Shown: positions 1-5,284 of the stretch, piece after piece
How the letters are laid out: every line of letters starts with the position of its first letter
Position numbering within the stretch: position 1 is the first letter of the stretch
Assembly: GCA_030424825.1 (NCBI GenBank)
Contig: JAUHWE010000162.1
Span: 1-8,423 of the forward strand
DNA: 8,423 bases
Direction of reading: 5' to 3'
Source of the DNA: Verrucomicrobiia bacterium
GTDB taxonomy: Bacteria > Verrucomicrobiota > Verrucomicrobiia > Opitutales > Opitutaceae
Made by a program: the position numbers and the translations under genes
The notes under the pieces: model-generated
Database searches by the model: none
What the model saw: the letters and a program-made list of their open reading frames with translations, nothing else
What the model was told of the DNA's origin: nothing

Positions 1-3
1 AGA

Positions 4-519
4 TTAAACCTTAATCAGCTCCAACGCCCGCAAGCGTTCGAGAACAAGACGAAAGGAGCTCGTGAATCGCTTGGGAGTGAATCCGACGCGCTGGATTAGA
101 TTGTTCAAATCCATCCATTCCCCTACCTCGATCTCGTCGATGTTGAGTCGGAAAGGTCCCGATCCCTTAACCCGGTAGACTTCGATGAACTCTTGCCCAG
201 TCTCCTCGCACGGATTCAATTTGAAAAGAAACTCCAGCTCATTGACCGGACGCCATCCCAATTCCTCCATGAGCTCACGGTAAGCCGCCTCCCGATAGTC
301 TTCGCCTGTATCCACATGTCCCGTGCACGATCCGTCCCACGCGCCGGGCCAAGTGTCTTTGTTGACCGAGCGTTTCTGCATGAAGATCTCGTTCTCGTCA
401 TTGAAAACAAGCACGTGTACGGCCCGGTGACGAAGCCCTTCTGCGTGAACTTCCGCTCTCGGCCGCTGACCGATTACGTTGTCGAATTCATCTACGATGT
501 CGAAAATATCTTCTTGCAT
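4..519 (-). CDS. Nudix hydrolase, YfcD / IPP-isomerase-like subfamily
   Basis: This is a cytoplasmic Nudix enzyme of 171 residues, expected to hydrolyse a nucleoside-diphosphate-linked (NDP-X) substrate with a divalent metal; the substrate cannot be read from sequence. A complete Nudix box (G-x5-E-x7-REUxEExGU) spans residues 67-89, with G67, E73, R81-E82 and E85-E86 all present. The N-terminus (DIVDEFDNVIGQ, then LRHRAVHVLVF and MQKRS..K.TWPGAWDGSCTGH) follows the YfcD-like group, which is related to type 1 isopentenyl-diphosphate isomerase. C65, in GSCTGH, sits about where the isomerase has its catalytic Cys, but the rest does not justify calling it an isomerase. I chose the ATG at 519. The frame stays open to a GTG at 564, but the added residues (LYRRTRHALDEPNP) look non-conserved, and the family normally begins close to the DIVDE motif. 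No clear Shine-Dalgarno is present at either start. It is transcribed divergently from the gene at 610. Confidence 0.92.
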   Translation of the reverse strand: MQEDIFDIVDEFDNVIGQRPRAEVHAEGLRHRAVHVLVFNDENEIFMQKRSVNKDTWPGAWDGSCTGHVDTGEDYREAAYRELMEELGWRPVNELEFLFKLNPCEETGQEFIEVYRVKGSGPFRLNIDEIEVGEWMDLNNLIQRVGFTPKRFTSSFRLVLERLRALELIKV

Positions 520-609
520 GGGATTTGGTTCGTCGAGAGCGTGTCGAGTTCGCCTATACAGCACAGTCGCTCGAGCAAAATTACCAGCCTATTTATCAGA
601 TTTTTCGCT
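520..609. promoter_or_regulatory. Divergent promoter region between Nudix gene and 150-aa gene
   Basis: This 90-base gap separates two divergent starts, so it should hold both promoters. On the minus strand TATAGG (553-558, reverse complement of cctata) is a possible -10 about 30 bases before the ATG at 519, with no good -35. On the plus strand the AT-rich run around 590-599 (tatttatcag) is the best -10 candidate for the gene at 610. Both matches are weak. The call rests mainly on gene layout. Confidence 0.3.
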
Positions 610-1062
610 ATGTCAAAGATTCCAATAGAAATCATCGCTGAAGCCCTCAACAGCAACAATCTCGACCAGGAAACGATATCCAAGGTGATGAACGATATCG
701 CCCACATGGCGCAAGTCATGGCAGACGAGGAAAAAGCCCAGCGCGAACCGGTCGTCAAAAAGCAGTTTATCATCGTTTTAAGCGACCCACGCGGGACCGT
801 TCCCGACGAGGACTACGTGGGCTGGGTCGTGCAGATTCCCGAGGACGACAATCCGGGCACGGCCATCGAGCGGATCAAACGCTGCGCCTACGAATACAAT
901 ATTTCCAAGAAAGGACGCAAATATCCGGTCAACAGTATCGGCGAAGCCTGCGAGGCCGTCGGAGCGAAATTCCAGAAAGAGCAGAACGTATCGATCAAGA
1001 CAAAGCTCCCCGTCACGATTTTGAAGACGGATAACGTGCTTCCGAAAATCGAAGAGCAATAG
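610..1062 (+). CDS. Unrecognised 150-aa cytoplasmic protein
   Basis: I do not recognise this family. The frame is open from 193, but positions 193-519 lie antisense to the Nudix gene, and the first sensible start outside it is the ATG at 610, giving 150 residues. No signal peptide or membrane segment is visible. Residues 1-48 are helix-forming and rich in charged residues and Met (MSKIPIEIIAEAL, KVMNDIAHMAQVMADEEKAQ). Residues 50 onward form a second, mixed alpha/beta part: a strand-like KKQFIIVLSD, then VGWVVQIPEDD, a helix AIERIKRCAYEYN, a basic GRKYPVNSIGEAC segment and a C-terminal strand KLPVTILKTD. The compact, well-ordered composition and the ordinary codon pattern argue for a real gene. 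It stands alone: a divergent neighbour lies on the left and a convergent operon end lies 74 bases to the right. No Shine-Dalgarno precedes the start. Confidence 0.7.
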   Translation: MSKIPIEIIAEALNSNNLDQETISKVMNDIAHMAQVMADEEKAQREPVVKKQFIIVLSDPRGTVPDEDYVGWVVQIPEDDNPGTAIERIKRCAYEYNISKKGRKYPVNSIGEACEAVGAKFQKEQNVSIKTKLPVTILKTDNVLPKIEEQ

Positions 1063-1083
1063 CACTCAGGCTCCCACCCTCGC

Positions 1084-1103
1084 ACGAGCTCCTTCGAGCG
1101 CGT
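1084..1103. terminator. Weak hairpin between convergent genes
   Basis: An inverted repeat (acgagctc / gagcgcgt) with loop cttc folds as a 4-bp stem, one A-G mismatch, then three more pairs. It lies between the stop of the 150-aa gene (1062) and the stop of the LTxxQ gene (1137), where a bidirectional terminator would be expected. No T-tract follows on either strand, so intrinsic termination is uncertain. Confidence 0.3.
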
Positions 1104-1136
1104 CAGTGAGACCTCGATGCTGCCATTTCCGTGCCC

Positions 1137-1652
1137 TCAGCACGTGCTATGGCTGCAAGTGCGTTGCTTGCAGGCGCTGGGACCCTGGCTTGATTCCTTA
1201 GTCCCCGCACTGCCTTCATCGCTACCCGTCTTTTTCCCGTCTCGATTGCCCTTGCCCCGATCTCGGTGCTTTTTCTGCTCTTCGCGGAAGGCCGCCAACT
1301 GCTCCTCGTTCAAATGACGCTCGATCGCAAGGGATCGCTCTTCCATTAGAGCAAGGAAACGGGGGCGCATTGATTCGTGAACCTCGAGCATCGCATCTCC
1401 AAATTTGGCGACTTCAGCTCGGACCAGAGGAATTTGCTCCTCCGTCAATGAGAGAGACCGTTCCAGGCGCTTCATCATATGATCCACCTGAACCCTATAA
1501 ATATCACGAGGTGTGGTGCGAGTCGACCGATCGCTTCGGTTCTCTTGAGTCTGCTTTAGATAGTAGACCGTACCGCCCACTCCAAAAAGACCGCCAATGG
1601 CGAAGACAATGGCTAAAATGACGACTGCTCCAAACTTGCTTTTTTCGCTCAT
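1137..1652 (-). CDS. Membrane-anchored LTxxQ (Spy/CpxP-like) periplasmic sensor protein with Cys tail
   Basis: This 171-residue protein is probably anchored in the inner membrane with a periplasmic domain. Residues 7-31 form one hydrophobic segment (FGAVVILAIVFAIGGLFGVGG), without a clear signal peptidase site. The following region is predicted to be all helical and holds LTEEQ at 69-73 and LNEEQ at 114-118. These are the repeated LTxxQ-type motifs of the Spy/CpxP/heavy-metal-sensor superfamily, whose members act as periplasmic chaperones or stress and metal sensors. Residues about 124-158 are a hydrophilic Lys/Gly/Ser-rich tail. The last 11 residues hold three cysteines spaced C-x4-C-x4-C (C161, C166, C171) with H168, a possible metal or thiol site that is unusual for the family. 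Its ATG overlaps the upstream stop by 4 bases (ATGA), so it is probably translationally coupled as the third gene of the sigma operon. The family call is by motif only; a generic coiled membrane protein remains possible. Confidence 0.62.
   Translation of the reverse strand: MSEKSKFGAVVILAIVFAIGGLFGVGGTVYYLKQTQENRSDRSTRTTPRDIYRVQVDHMMKRLERSLSLTEEQIPLVRAEVAKFGDAMLEVHESMRPRFLALMEERSLAIERHLNEEQLAAFREEQKKHRDRGKGNRDGKKTGSDEGSAGTKESSQGPSACKQRTCSHSTC
1153..1173. repeat. Inverted repeat inside the Cys-tail codons
   Basis: A perfect 7-bp inverted repeat (ctgcaag / cttgcag, 7-base loop) lies within the last codons of the LTxxQ gene. A 10-bp palindrome, agcacgtgct, sits at 1139-1148 across the stop. The hairpin coincides with the codons for the Cys-rich tail. 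It might work in transcript termination or mRNA 3'-end stability, or it may simply result from the repeated TGC codons. No T-tract follows. Confidence 0.4.
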
Positions 1653-2008
1653 AGATACTCGGTCCAGTCTACTCTAGCCAGTGCTTCATCGAAATTTTCC
1701 ACCACTTCAATTTCATTCCCAGTGAGCTCTTTAACCTCGACCGTCGAAGTGGTCGCGAACGTCCATACTGCGGCAAGGCCAAAGCACGCGGCAAGCGAGA
1801 TGCGGGCGAGCGGTTTCGAAAACAGTTCAAAAATGCCTTCGAGCAAGCCGATGGAAGTATCCTTCTGGGTCCTTATCGACGAGCGCAGTTCCCTCTCTAT
1901 GCGGGCCCGAACGAACGGACGTACATCGATCTCCGGAGGAGTCTCTTCGCGACTCTTCTTTACGATTTCATCCCAATTGGGAGTAGTCTGTTTCCTGTGC
2001 GATTCCAT
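1649..2008 (-). CDS. Small single-pass membrane protein, putative anti-sigma factor
   Basis: This 119-residue protein sits between an ECF sigma factor and an LTxxQ sensor, the position in which anti-sigma factors are found. Residues 1-66 are charged and predicted cytoplasmic (WDEIVKKSREETPPEIDVRPFVRARIERELR). Residues 67-87 form one transmembrane helix (PLARISLAACFGLAAVWTFA), and about 32 residues, largely acidic, follow outside (EVKELTGNEIEVVENFDEAL). That topology fits a membrane anti-sigma factor holding the sigma factor at the inner membrane. I do not see the HxxxCxxC zinc motif of ZAS-type anti-sigma factors, so the role is inferred from position and topology, not from a recognised domain. 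Its start lies 41 bases inside the sigma gene and its stop overlaps the next gene by ATGA, indicating one transcript and coupled translation. Confidence 0.6.
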   Translation of the reverse strand: MESHRKQTTPNWDEIVKKSREETPPEIDVRPFVRARIERELRSSIRTQKDTSIGLLEGIFELFSKPLARISLAACFGLAAVWTFATTSTVEVKELTGNEIEVVENFDEALARVDWTEYL

Positions 2009-2567
2009 TGTTTATCAGCAGTTGTCTTAATTTCTTACGGGCGCGAAAGCTCTTTACCTTAGTTTTTGACAAACCCCATCCCATTTGGTCCGCGATATCG
2101 GCCAAAGGCAACTCTTCCAGGTACTGAAGCGTGAGTAAAAGACGCTCTTCGCTGTGCAGCAAAGCCAAAACCTTCTGGGCCTGCTCTGTCATTTCGTAGG
2201 ATCGCCTCTGGTCCGCATCCGTCGATAGCGTCTCCAGAACATAGTCGCTCTCCTCGGAATGTTTAACCGAAATCGAAGCGGGGTTCCGCGAGTTTTTGCG
2301 AAAGTAGTCGTAGCCGGTATTATAGGCGATCTTACGAAGCCAATTCTCGAACGGGGCCGTGGCCTGCCAGGAGTCCAGCTTACGAAAGGCTTTAACAAAA
2401 GAGTCCTGCACCAAATCCTCCAAATCCGCTTGGTAGGGGCAAAACCGGTAAAGGCAACGCGTGATCATAGACTGGTGACGCCGCACGACCTCGTCGAAGG
2501 CATTCAGGTCGCCATCGAGGGAGGCTTTAACAAGATCTTCATCTGTTGAGGCGTTGTAATCACGCAT
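1968..2567 (-). CDS. ECF-type RNA polymerase sigma-70 factor
   Basis: This 199-residue extracytoplasmic-function sigma factor should direct RNA polymerase to a stress regulon, probably including its own operon. Region 2 covers residues 21-91: DLNAFDEVVRRHQ, the core-binding DLVQDSFVKAFRKLDSW, and the -10 recognition part FENWLRKIAYNTGYDYFRK. Region 4 covers about 142-184, with the helix-turn-helix LPLADIADQMGWGLSKTKVKSFRARKKLRQ. No region 1 or 3 is present, which defines the ECF class. I chose the ATG at 2567 because the ECF domain begins just after it (TDEDLVKASLDGD). The frame continues upstream to 2714 and 2741, but such an extension would be unusual. No Shine-Dalgarno is visible. It is the first gene of a three-gene overlapping operon with the putative anti-sigma and LTxxQ proteins. 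Confidence 0.93.
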   Translation of the reverse strand: MRDYNASTDEDLVKASLDGDLNAFDEVVRRHQSMITRCLYRFCPYQADLEDLVQDSFVKAFRKLDSWQATAPFENWLRKIAYNTGYDYFRKNSRNPASISVKHSEESDYVLETLSTDADQRRSYEMTEQAQKVLALLHSEERLLLTLQYLEELPLADIADQMGWGLSKTKVKSFRARKKLRQLLINNGIAQETDYSQLG

Positions 2568-2751
2568 AGTGCGCACCGATTCTGGTTGGTAGTCACTGGG
2601 CAGCTTGAAGGCATTTCTTGTCTTGGCGAGAGAAACCGATACTCGTTCACCCCGTTTTTCTCCCGCTAGCACACTACCCGAGCTTCCGAAATCTATGGCG
2701 ATAGTTGACAACATCACACCGAATTCCCTCCCACAGAACAAGCGGATTCAC

Positions 2752-2770
2752 CCATTCTAAATTCCATTCG
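2752..2770. repeat. Imperfect direct repeat, copy 1
   Basis: The sequence ccattctaaattccattcg here matches the copy at 2879-2898 except for one inserted base and one substitution near the middle. It lies 185 bases upstream of the chosen sigma start on the minus strand. The two copies are 127 bases apart, in the same orientation, in a non-coding gap between divergent genes. A regulator binding site or the remnant of a small duplication are both possible. Confidence 0.5.
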
Positions 2771-2878
2771 ATTTCCAAAAGCAACGGTGCCGCGAACGCG
2801 ACGGTCATCCGTCCGTCCATATCGAAGCGGCCCCGTCAAGAAGTTCGCGTATCTCGAAAATCTCGTTGAGGGGCGCAT

Positions 2879-2898
2879 CCATTCTAAATCTTCATTCG
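2879..2898. repeat. Imperfect direct repeat, copy 2
   Basis: The sequence ccattctaaatcttcattcg is the second copy of the repeat at 2752-2770, in the same orientation. It lies 187 bases before the ovoA start and about 310 bases before the sigma start. I saw no third copy in the window. Confidence 0.5.
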
Positions 2899-2951
2899 TC
2901 AGTAGGCACATAGCTCTTCATGCTCTACAACGTGGCTCCGAACCCTAAAGT

Positions 2952-2957
2952 TACAAT
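2952..2957 (+). promoter_or_regulatory. Candidate -10 element for ovoA
   Basis: TACAAT, within the AT-rich ttacaataat, is the best -10-like hexamer before ovoA. No good -35 lies 16-18 bases upstream. If used, it would give an untranslated leader of roughly 120 bases. This is a weak match that could occur by chance. Confidence 0.2.
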
Positions 2958-3085
2958 AATGGCAGCGTCGGTCAATCGATCCCGCCCCAGTGCGGATCCC
3001 ACAAGAATCTCATTGCCACGAATCCTGCAGAAATTAGTCTACCTTTAACCGAAACCTCTGAGAAAAACCCAACACTCGAACCACC

Positions 3086-5224
3086 ATGGCAGACACGGCG
3101 ACCAAAGAACTCCGTAAACCGAAAACCGTCATCCTCAACGAAGGAGACCCCGAAGCAAAGCGGGAAGAAATTAGACGCTACTTCCACGAAACCTACGACG
3201 CCTACGAAATCTTGTTCGAAACCCTGGCAAGCGATGAAGCTTACTACCGGCGGGCCGATCCTTTGCGCCATCCCCTTATTTTCTACTATGGGCACACAGC
3301 GACGTTCTTCCTGAACAAACTGCTTCTGGGCAAGTTTCTCAGCGACCGAGTAAATCCCAAGTTCGAGTCCACCTTCGCCATCGGGGTCGACGAAATGTCC
3401 TGGGACGATTTGAACGAGGCCCACTATGAGTGGCCTGCCGTTGAAGCGGTTACCCAGTACCGAAATCAAATCCGGGCAATTATCGACCAGCTGATTAGCG
3501 ATACCCCGCTCACCCTTCCCGTGGATTGGAACAGCCTCTACTGGGTGATCATGATGGGAATCGAGCACGAGCGCATTCACCTCGAGACCAGTTCCGTGCT
3601 CATTCGTCAACTGCCGACCGAGTTGCTCAATGCCTCACATGAGGCGTGGAAAATTTGCCAAGATATCGGGAGCGCGGCTCCCGAAAACGAATGGCTGCCC
3701 GTTTCGGGAGGAGAAGTGAAGCTCGGAAAATCCAGACAAGACAAACTGTACGGATGGGACAACGAATACGGACAGTTTTCCGCGGAGATACCGGAATTCA
3801 AGGCCGCAAAGTTTCTCGTCTCCAACCAGGAGTTTCTAAAGTTCGTCGAGGATGGCGGCTATCAAAATGAATCCCACTGGACCCCCGAAGGCTGGAGTTG
3901 GGTACAATACAAGAAAGCTACCTGCCCCCTGTTCTGGCTGCCTCAAACGGACGGCTCCTACCGGTTCCGGACCATGCTCCAAGAAATAGACATGCCCTGG
4001 TCCTGGCCCGTAGAAACCAACTACCTTGAAGCGAAAGCCTTTTGCAACTGGAAGGCAGCAAAAACGGGGGACCCCGTACGGCTCCCCACAGAAGAAGAAT
4101 GGTATCGATTACTCGACTACACGAATACGCCAGATGTGACGGAATGGGACAAAACACCCGGCAATTTGAATCTGGAGGATGCCGCCTCGTCCGTTCCCGT
4201 GGATCGCTACGCGTTCAACGAAGGTTTCTACGACCTTCTCGGCAATGTCTGGCAGCATACGGAAACACCGATTAGAGGCTTCCCGGGATTCGAGGTCCAT
4301 CCGCTTTACGATGACTTCTCCACGCCCACCTTCGATACCAAGCACAATTTGATCAAAGGCGGTTCCTGGATATCGACCGGAAATGAAATCATAAGAGATT
4401 CTCGCTACGCTTTCCGGCGCCACTTCTATCAGCATGCCGGCTTCCGCTACATTTCCTCGGACGCCCCTGTTGTCATACCAGACGACTCCTACGAGACGGA
4501 TCCCGAAGTCGTACCCTATTGCGAGCTTCACTATGGGGCCGAATATTTCGAGGTCGAGAATTACGCAGAAAAGCTGGCTCAAATCGCGCTCAACCAAGCT
4601 CAGGGCCGTGACAAGAAAAAAGCGCTAAACATAGGTTGCAAAACGGGCCGCACGGCATTCGAACTCGGCGTGGAATTCGATAGCGTTACCGGGACCGATT
4701 TTTCGGCCCGCCTGATACGGATAGGCGTCGCCCTGAAAGAAAAGGGATACACGCAATACACACTTCCCGAAGAAGGTGAGATTGTATCCTTCCACCAGAA
4801 GAACCTCCAGGAGCTTGGTCTCGATCGATCGCGGGGAAAAGTGGATTTCATGCAGGCAGACATCTCCAACATGAAAGATCTGTTTTCTGGATACGACCTT
4901 ATCCTAGTGGATACCGCTTTGGAAAATGCTTACAATCCTAAGAAGTTTCTCGACTCGATCCATACGCGATTAAACGCCAAGGGACTCCTGATCATCGCAT
5001 CCAACTACGATTGGAATTCCGATAAGACCGATCGAGAGAATTGGCTCGGCGGCTTTAAAGTAAACGGAGAGAACACCACCACGCTGGACAGTTTACAGGA
5101 GATGTTAGCCCCACATTTCAATCCGGTCGAAGAACCGATCGACATACCGCAAGTCATTCGTAAAAACCGGCGTTCCTTCGAGCACAATCTTATTCAAGTT
5201 ACCATCTGGGAAAAACGGAGCTAG
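3086..5224 (+). CDS. ovoA: OvoA: 5-histidylcysteine sulfoxide synthase / 4-mercaptohistidine N-methyltransferase
   Basis: This 712-residue bifunctional cytoplasmic enzyme makes ovothiol. Its N-terminal iron(II) part uses O2 to join cysteine to C5 of histidine, giving 5-histidylcysteine sulfoxide. After a separate lyase (OvoB) releases 5-thiohistidine, the C-terminal part methylates the imidazole nitrogen with SAM. All three modules are visible. A DinB-like helical domain (about 25-180) carries H70 (YYGHTA) and the HX3HXE motif H161-E162-R-I-H165-L-E167; by analogy with EgtB the iron ligands are H70, H161 and H165. A formylglycine-generating-enzyme-like domain (about 205-456) holds RLPTEEEW from 332, GNVWQHTETP, KGGSW and FRRHFYQHAGFRY at 443-455. 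The methyltransferase (about 485-712) holds the SAM loop NIGCKTGR at 515-522 and GTDFSARLI, and ends in the OvoA-type IPQVIRKNRRSFEHN. The C-terminal domain separates OvoA from EgtB. An in-frame stop at 3059-3061 makes ATG 3086 the first possible start; it lacks a Shine-Dalgarno. No ovoB is in the window. Confidence 0.95.
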   Translation: MADTATKELRKPKTVILNEGDPEAKREEIRRYFHETYDAYEILFETLASDEAYYRRADPLRHPLIFYYGHTATFFLNKLLLGKFLSDRVNPKFESTFAIGVDEMSWDDLNEAHYEWPAVEAVTQYRNQIRAIIDQLISDTPLTLPVDWNSLYWVIMMGIEHERIHLETSSVLIRQLPTELLNASHEAWKICQDIGSAAPENEWLPVSGGEVKLGKSRQDKLYGWDNEYGQFSAEIPEFKAAKFLVSNQEFLKFVEDGGYQNESHWTPEGWSWVQYKKATCPLFWLPQTDGSYRFRTMLQEIDMPWSWPVETNYLEAKAFCNWKAAKTGDPVRLPTEEEWYRLLDYTNTPDVTEWDKTPGNLNLEDAASSVPVDRYAFNEGFYDLLGNVWQHTETPIRGFPGFEVHPLYDDFSTPTFDTKHNLIKGGSWISTGNEIIRDSRYAFRRHFYQHAGFRYISSDAPVVIPDDSYETDPEVVPYCELHYGAEYFEVENYAEKLAQIALNQAQGRDKKKALNIGCKTGRTAFELGVEFDSVTGTDFSARLIRIGVALKEKGYTQYTLPEEGEIVSFHQKNLQELGLDRSRGKVDFMQADISNMKDLFSGYDLILVDTALENAYNPKKFLDSIHTRLNAKGLLIIASNYDWNSDKTDRENWLGGFKVNGENTTTLDSLQEMLAPHFNPVEEPIDIPQVIRKNRRSFEHNLIQVTIWEKRS

Positions 5225-5228
5225 ATTG

Positions 5229-5244
5229 CGAACGACCACGTTCG
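5229..5244. terminator. Hairpin after ovoA
   Basis: A perfect 6-bp stem (cgaacg / cgttcg) with loop acca begins 5 bases after the ovoA stop. No T-tract follows on the plus strand. It lies in the 60-base gap between two convergent genes, so it may serve both transcripts. The lack of a T run keeps confidence low. Confidence 0.35.
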
Positions 5245-5268
5245 AGCGGGAATCATCCTTCTAACACC

Positions 5269-5282
5269 GTCGCGCCAGCGAC
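5269..5282. terminator. Hairpin after the large secreted-protein gene
   Basis: A perfect 5-bp stem (gtcgc / gcgac) with loop gcca lies just past the stop of the minus-strand gene that ends at 5285. It has the same four-base loop size as the hairpin at 5229-5244. There is no T-tract in either direction, so this is a weak terminator candidate. Confidence 0.3.
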
Positions 5283-5284
5283 CA

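Larger units (their letters stand above)
2568..3085. other. 518-base gap between divergent sigma operon and ovoA
   Basis: I find no convincing gene here. The minus strand carries short open frames: a 25-codon one (2882-2805) joined by an ATGA overlap to a 44-codon one (2808-2674), and an in-frame upstream extension of the sigma gene (2741-2568). On the plus strand there is only a 29-codon frame starting near 2959. None resembles a known family well enough to annotate. The gap should contain the promoters of both the sigma operon and ovoA, and it holds the direct repeats listed separately. A small inverted repeat (gacgg-tcat-ccgtc) lies at 2800-2813. Confidence 0.6.

Noticed and set aside
4..519. 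Type 1 isopentenyl-diphosphate isomerase
   Set aside because: The sequence has a canonical Nudix box and only one of the isomerase catalytic positions is suggested (C65); the YfcD-like Nudix hydrolase group is the better match.
520..564. GTG start at 564 for the Nudix hydrolase
   Set aside because: The added 15 residues look unlike the family N-terminus and would consume half of the divergent promoter gap; ATG 519 sits just before the conserved DIVDE segment.
193..609. Plus-strand open frame joined in phase to the 150-aa gene
   Set aside because: Positions 193-519 are the exact antisense of the well-supported Nudix gene, and the translated product has no domain character; the ATG at 610 is the sensible start.
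2714..2911. 65-codon minus-strand frame upstream of the sigma operon
   Set aside because: Its product is Arg- and Ser-rich with no motif, and overlaps other weak frames; nothing supports it over chance.
2972..3610. 212-codon minus-strand frame over the start of ovoA
   Set aside because: It is antisense to the clearly real ovoA coding sequence and has no recognisable domain.
4109..4597. 162-codon minus-strand frame within ovoA
   Set aside because: It is a shadow of ovoA; the plus-strand frame carries all the conserved FGE-like motifs here.
3086..5224. EgtB (ergothioneine sulfoxide synthase) as an alternative to OvoA
   Set aside because: EgtB lacks the C-terminal methyltransferase; here a SAM-binding domain with OvoA-type C-terminal motifs is fused, and the total length fits OvoA.
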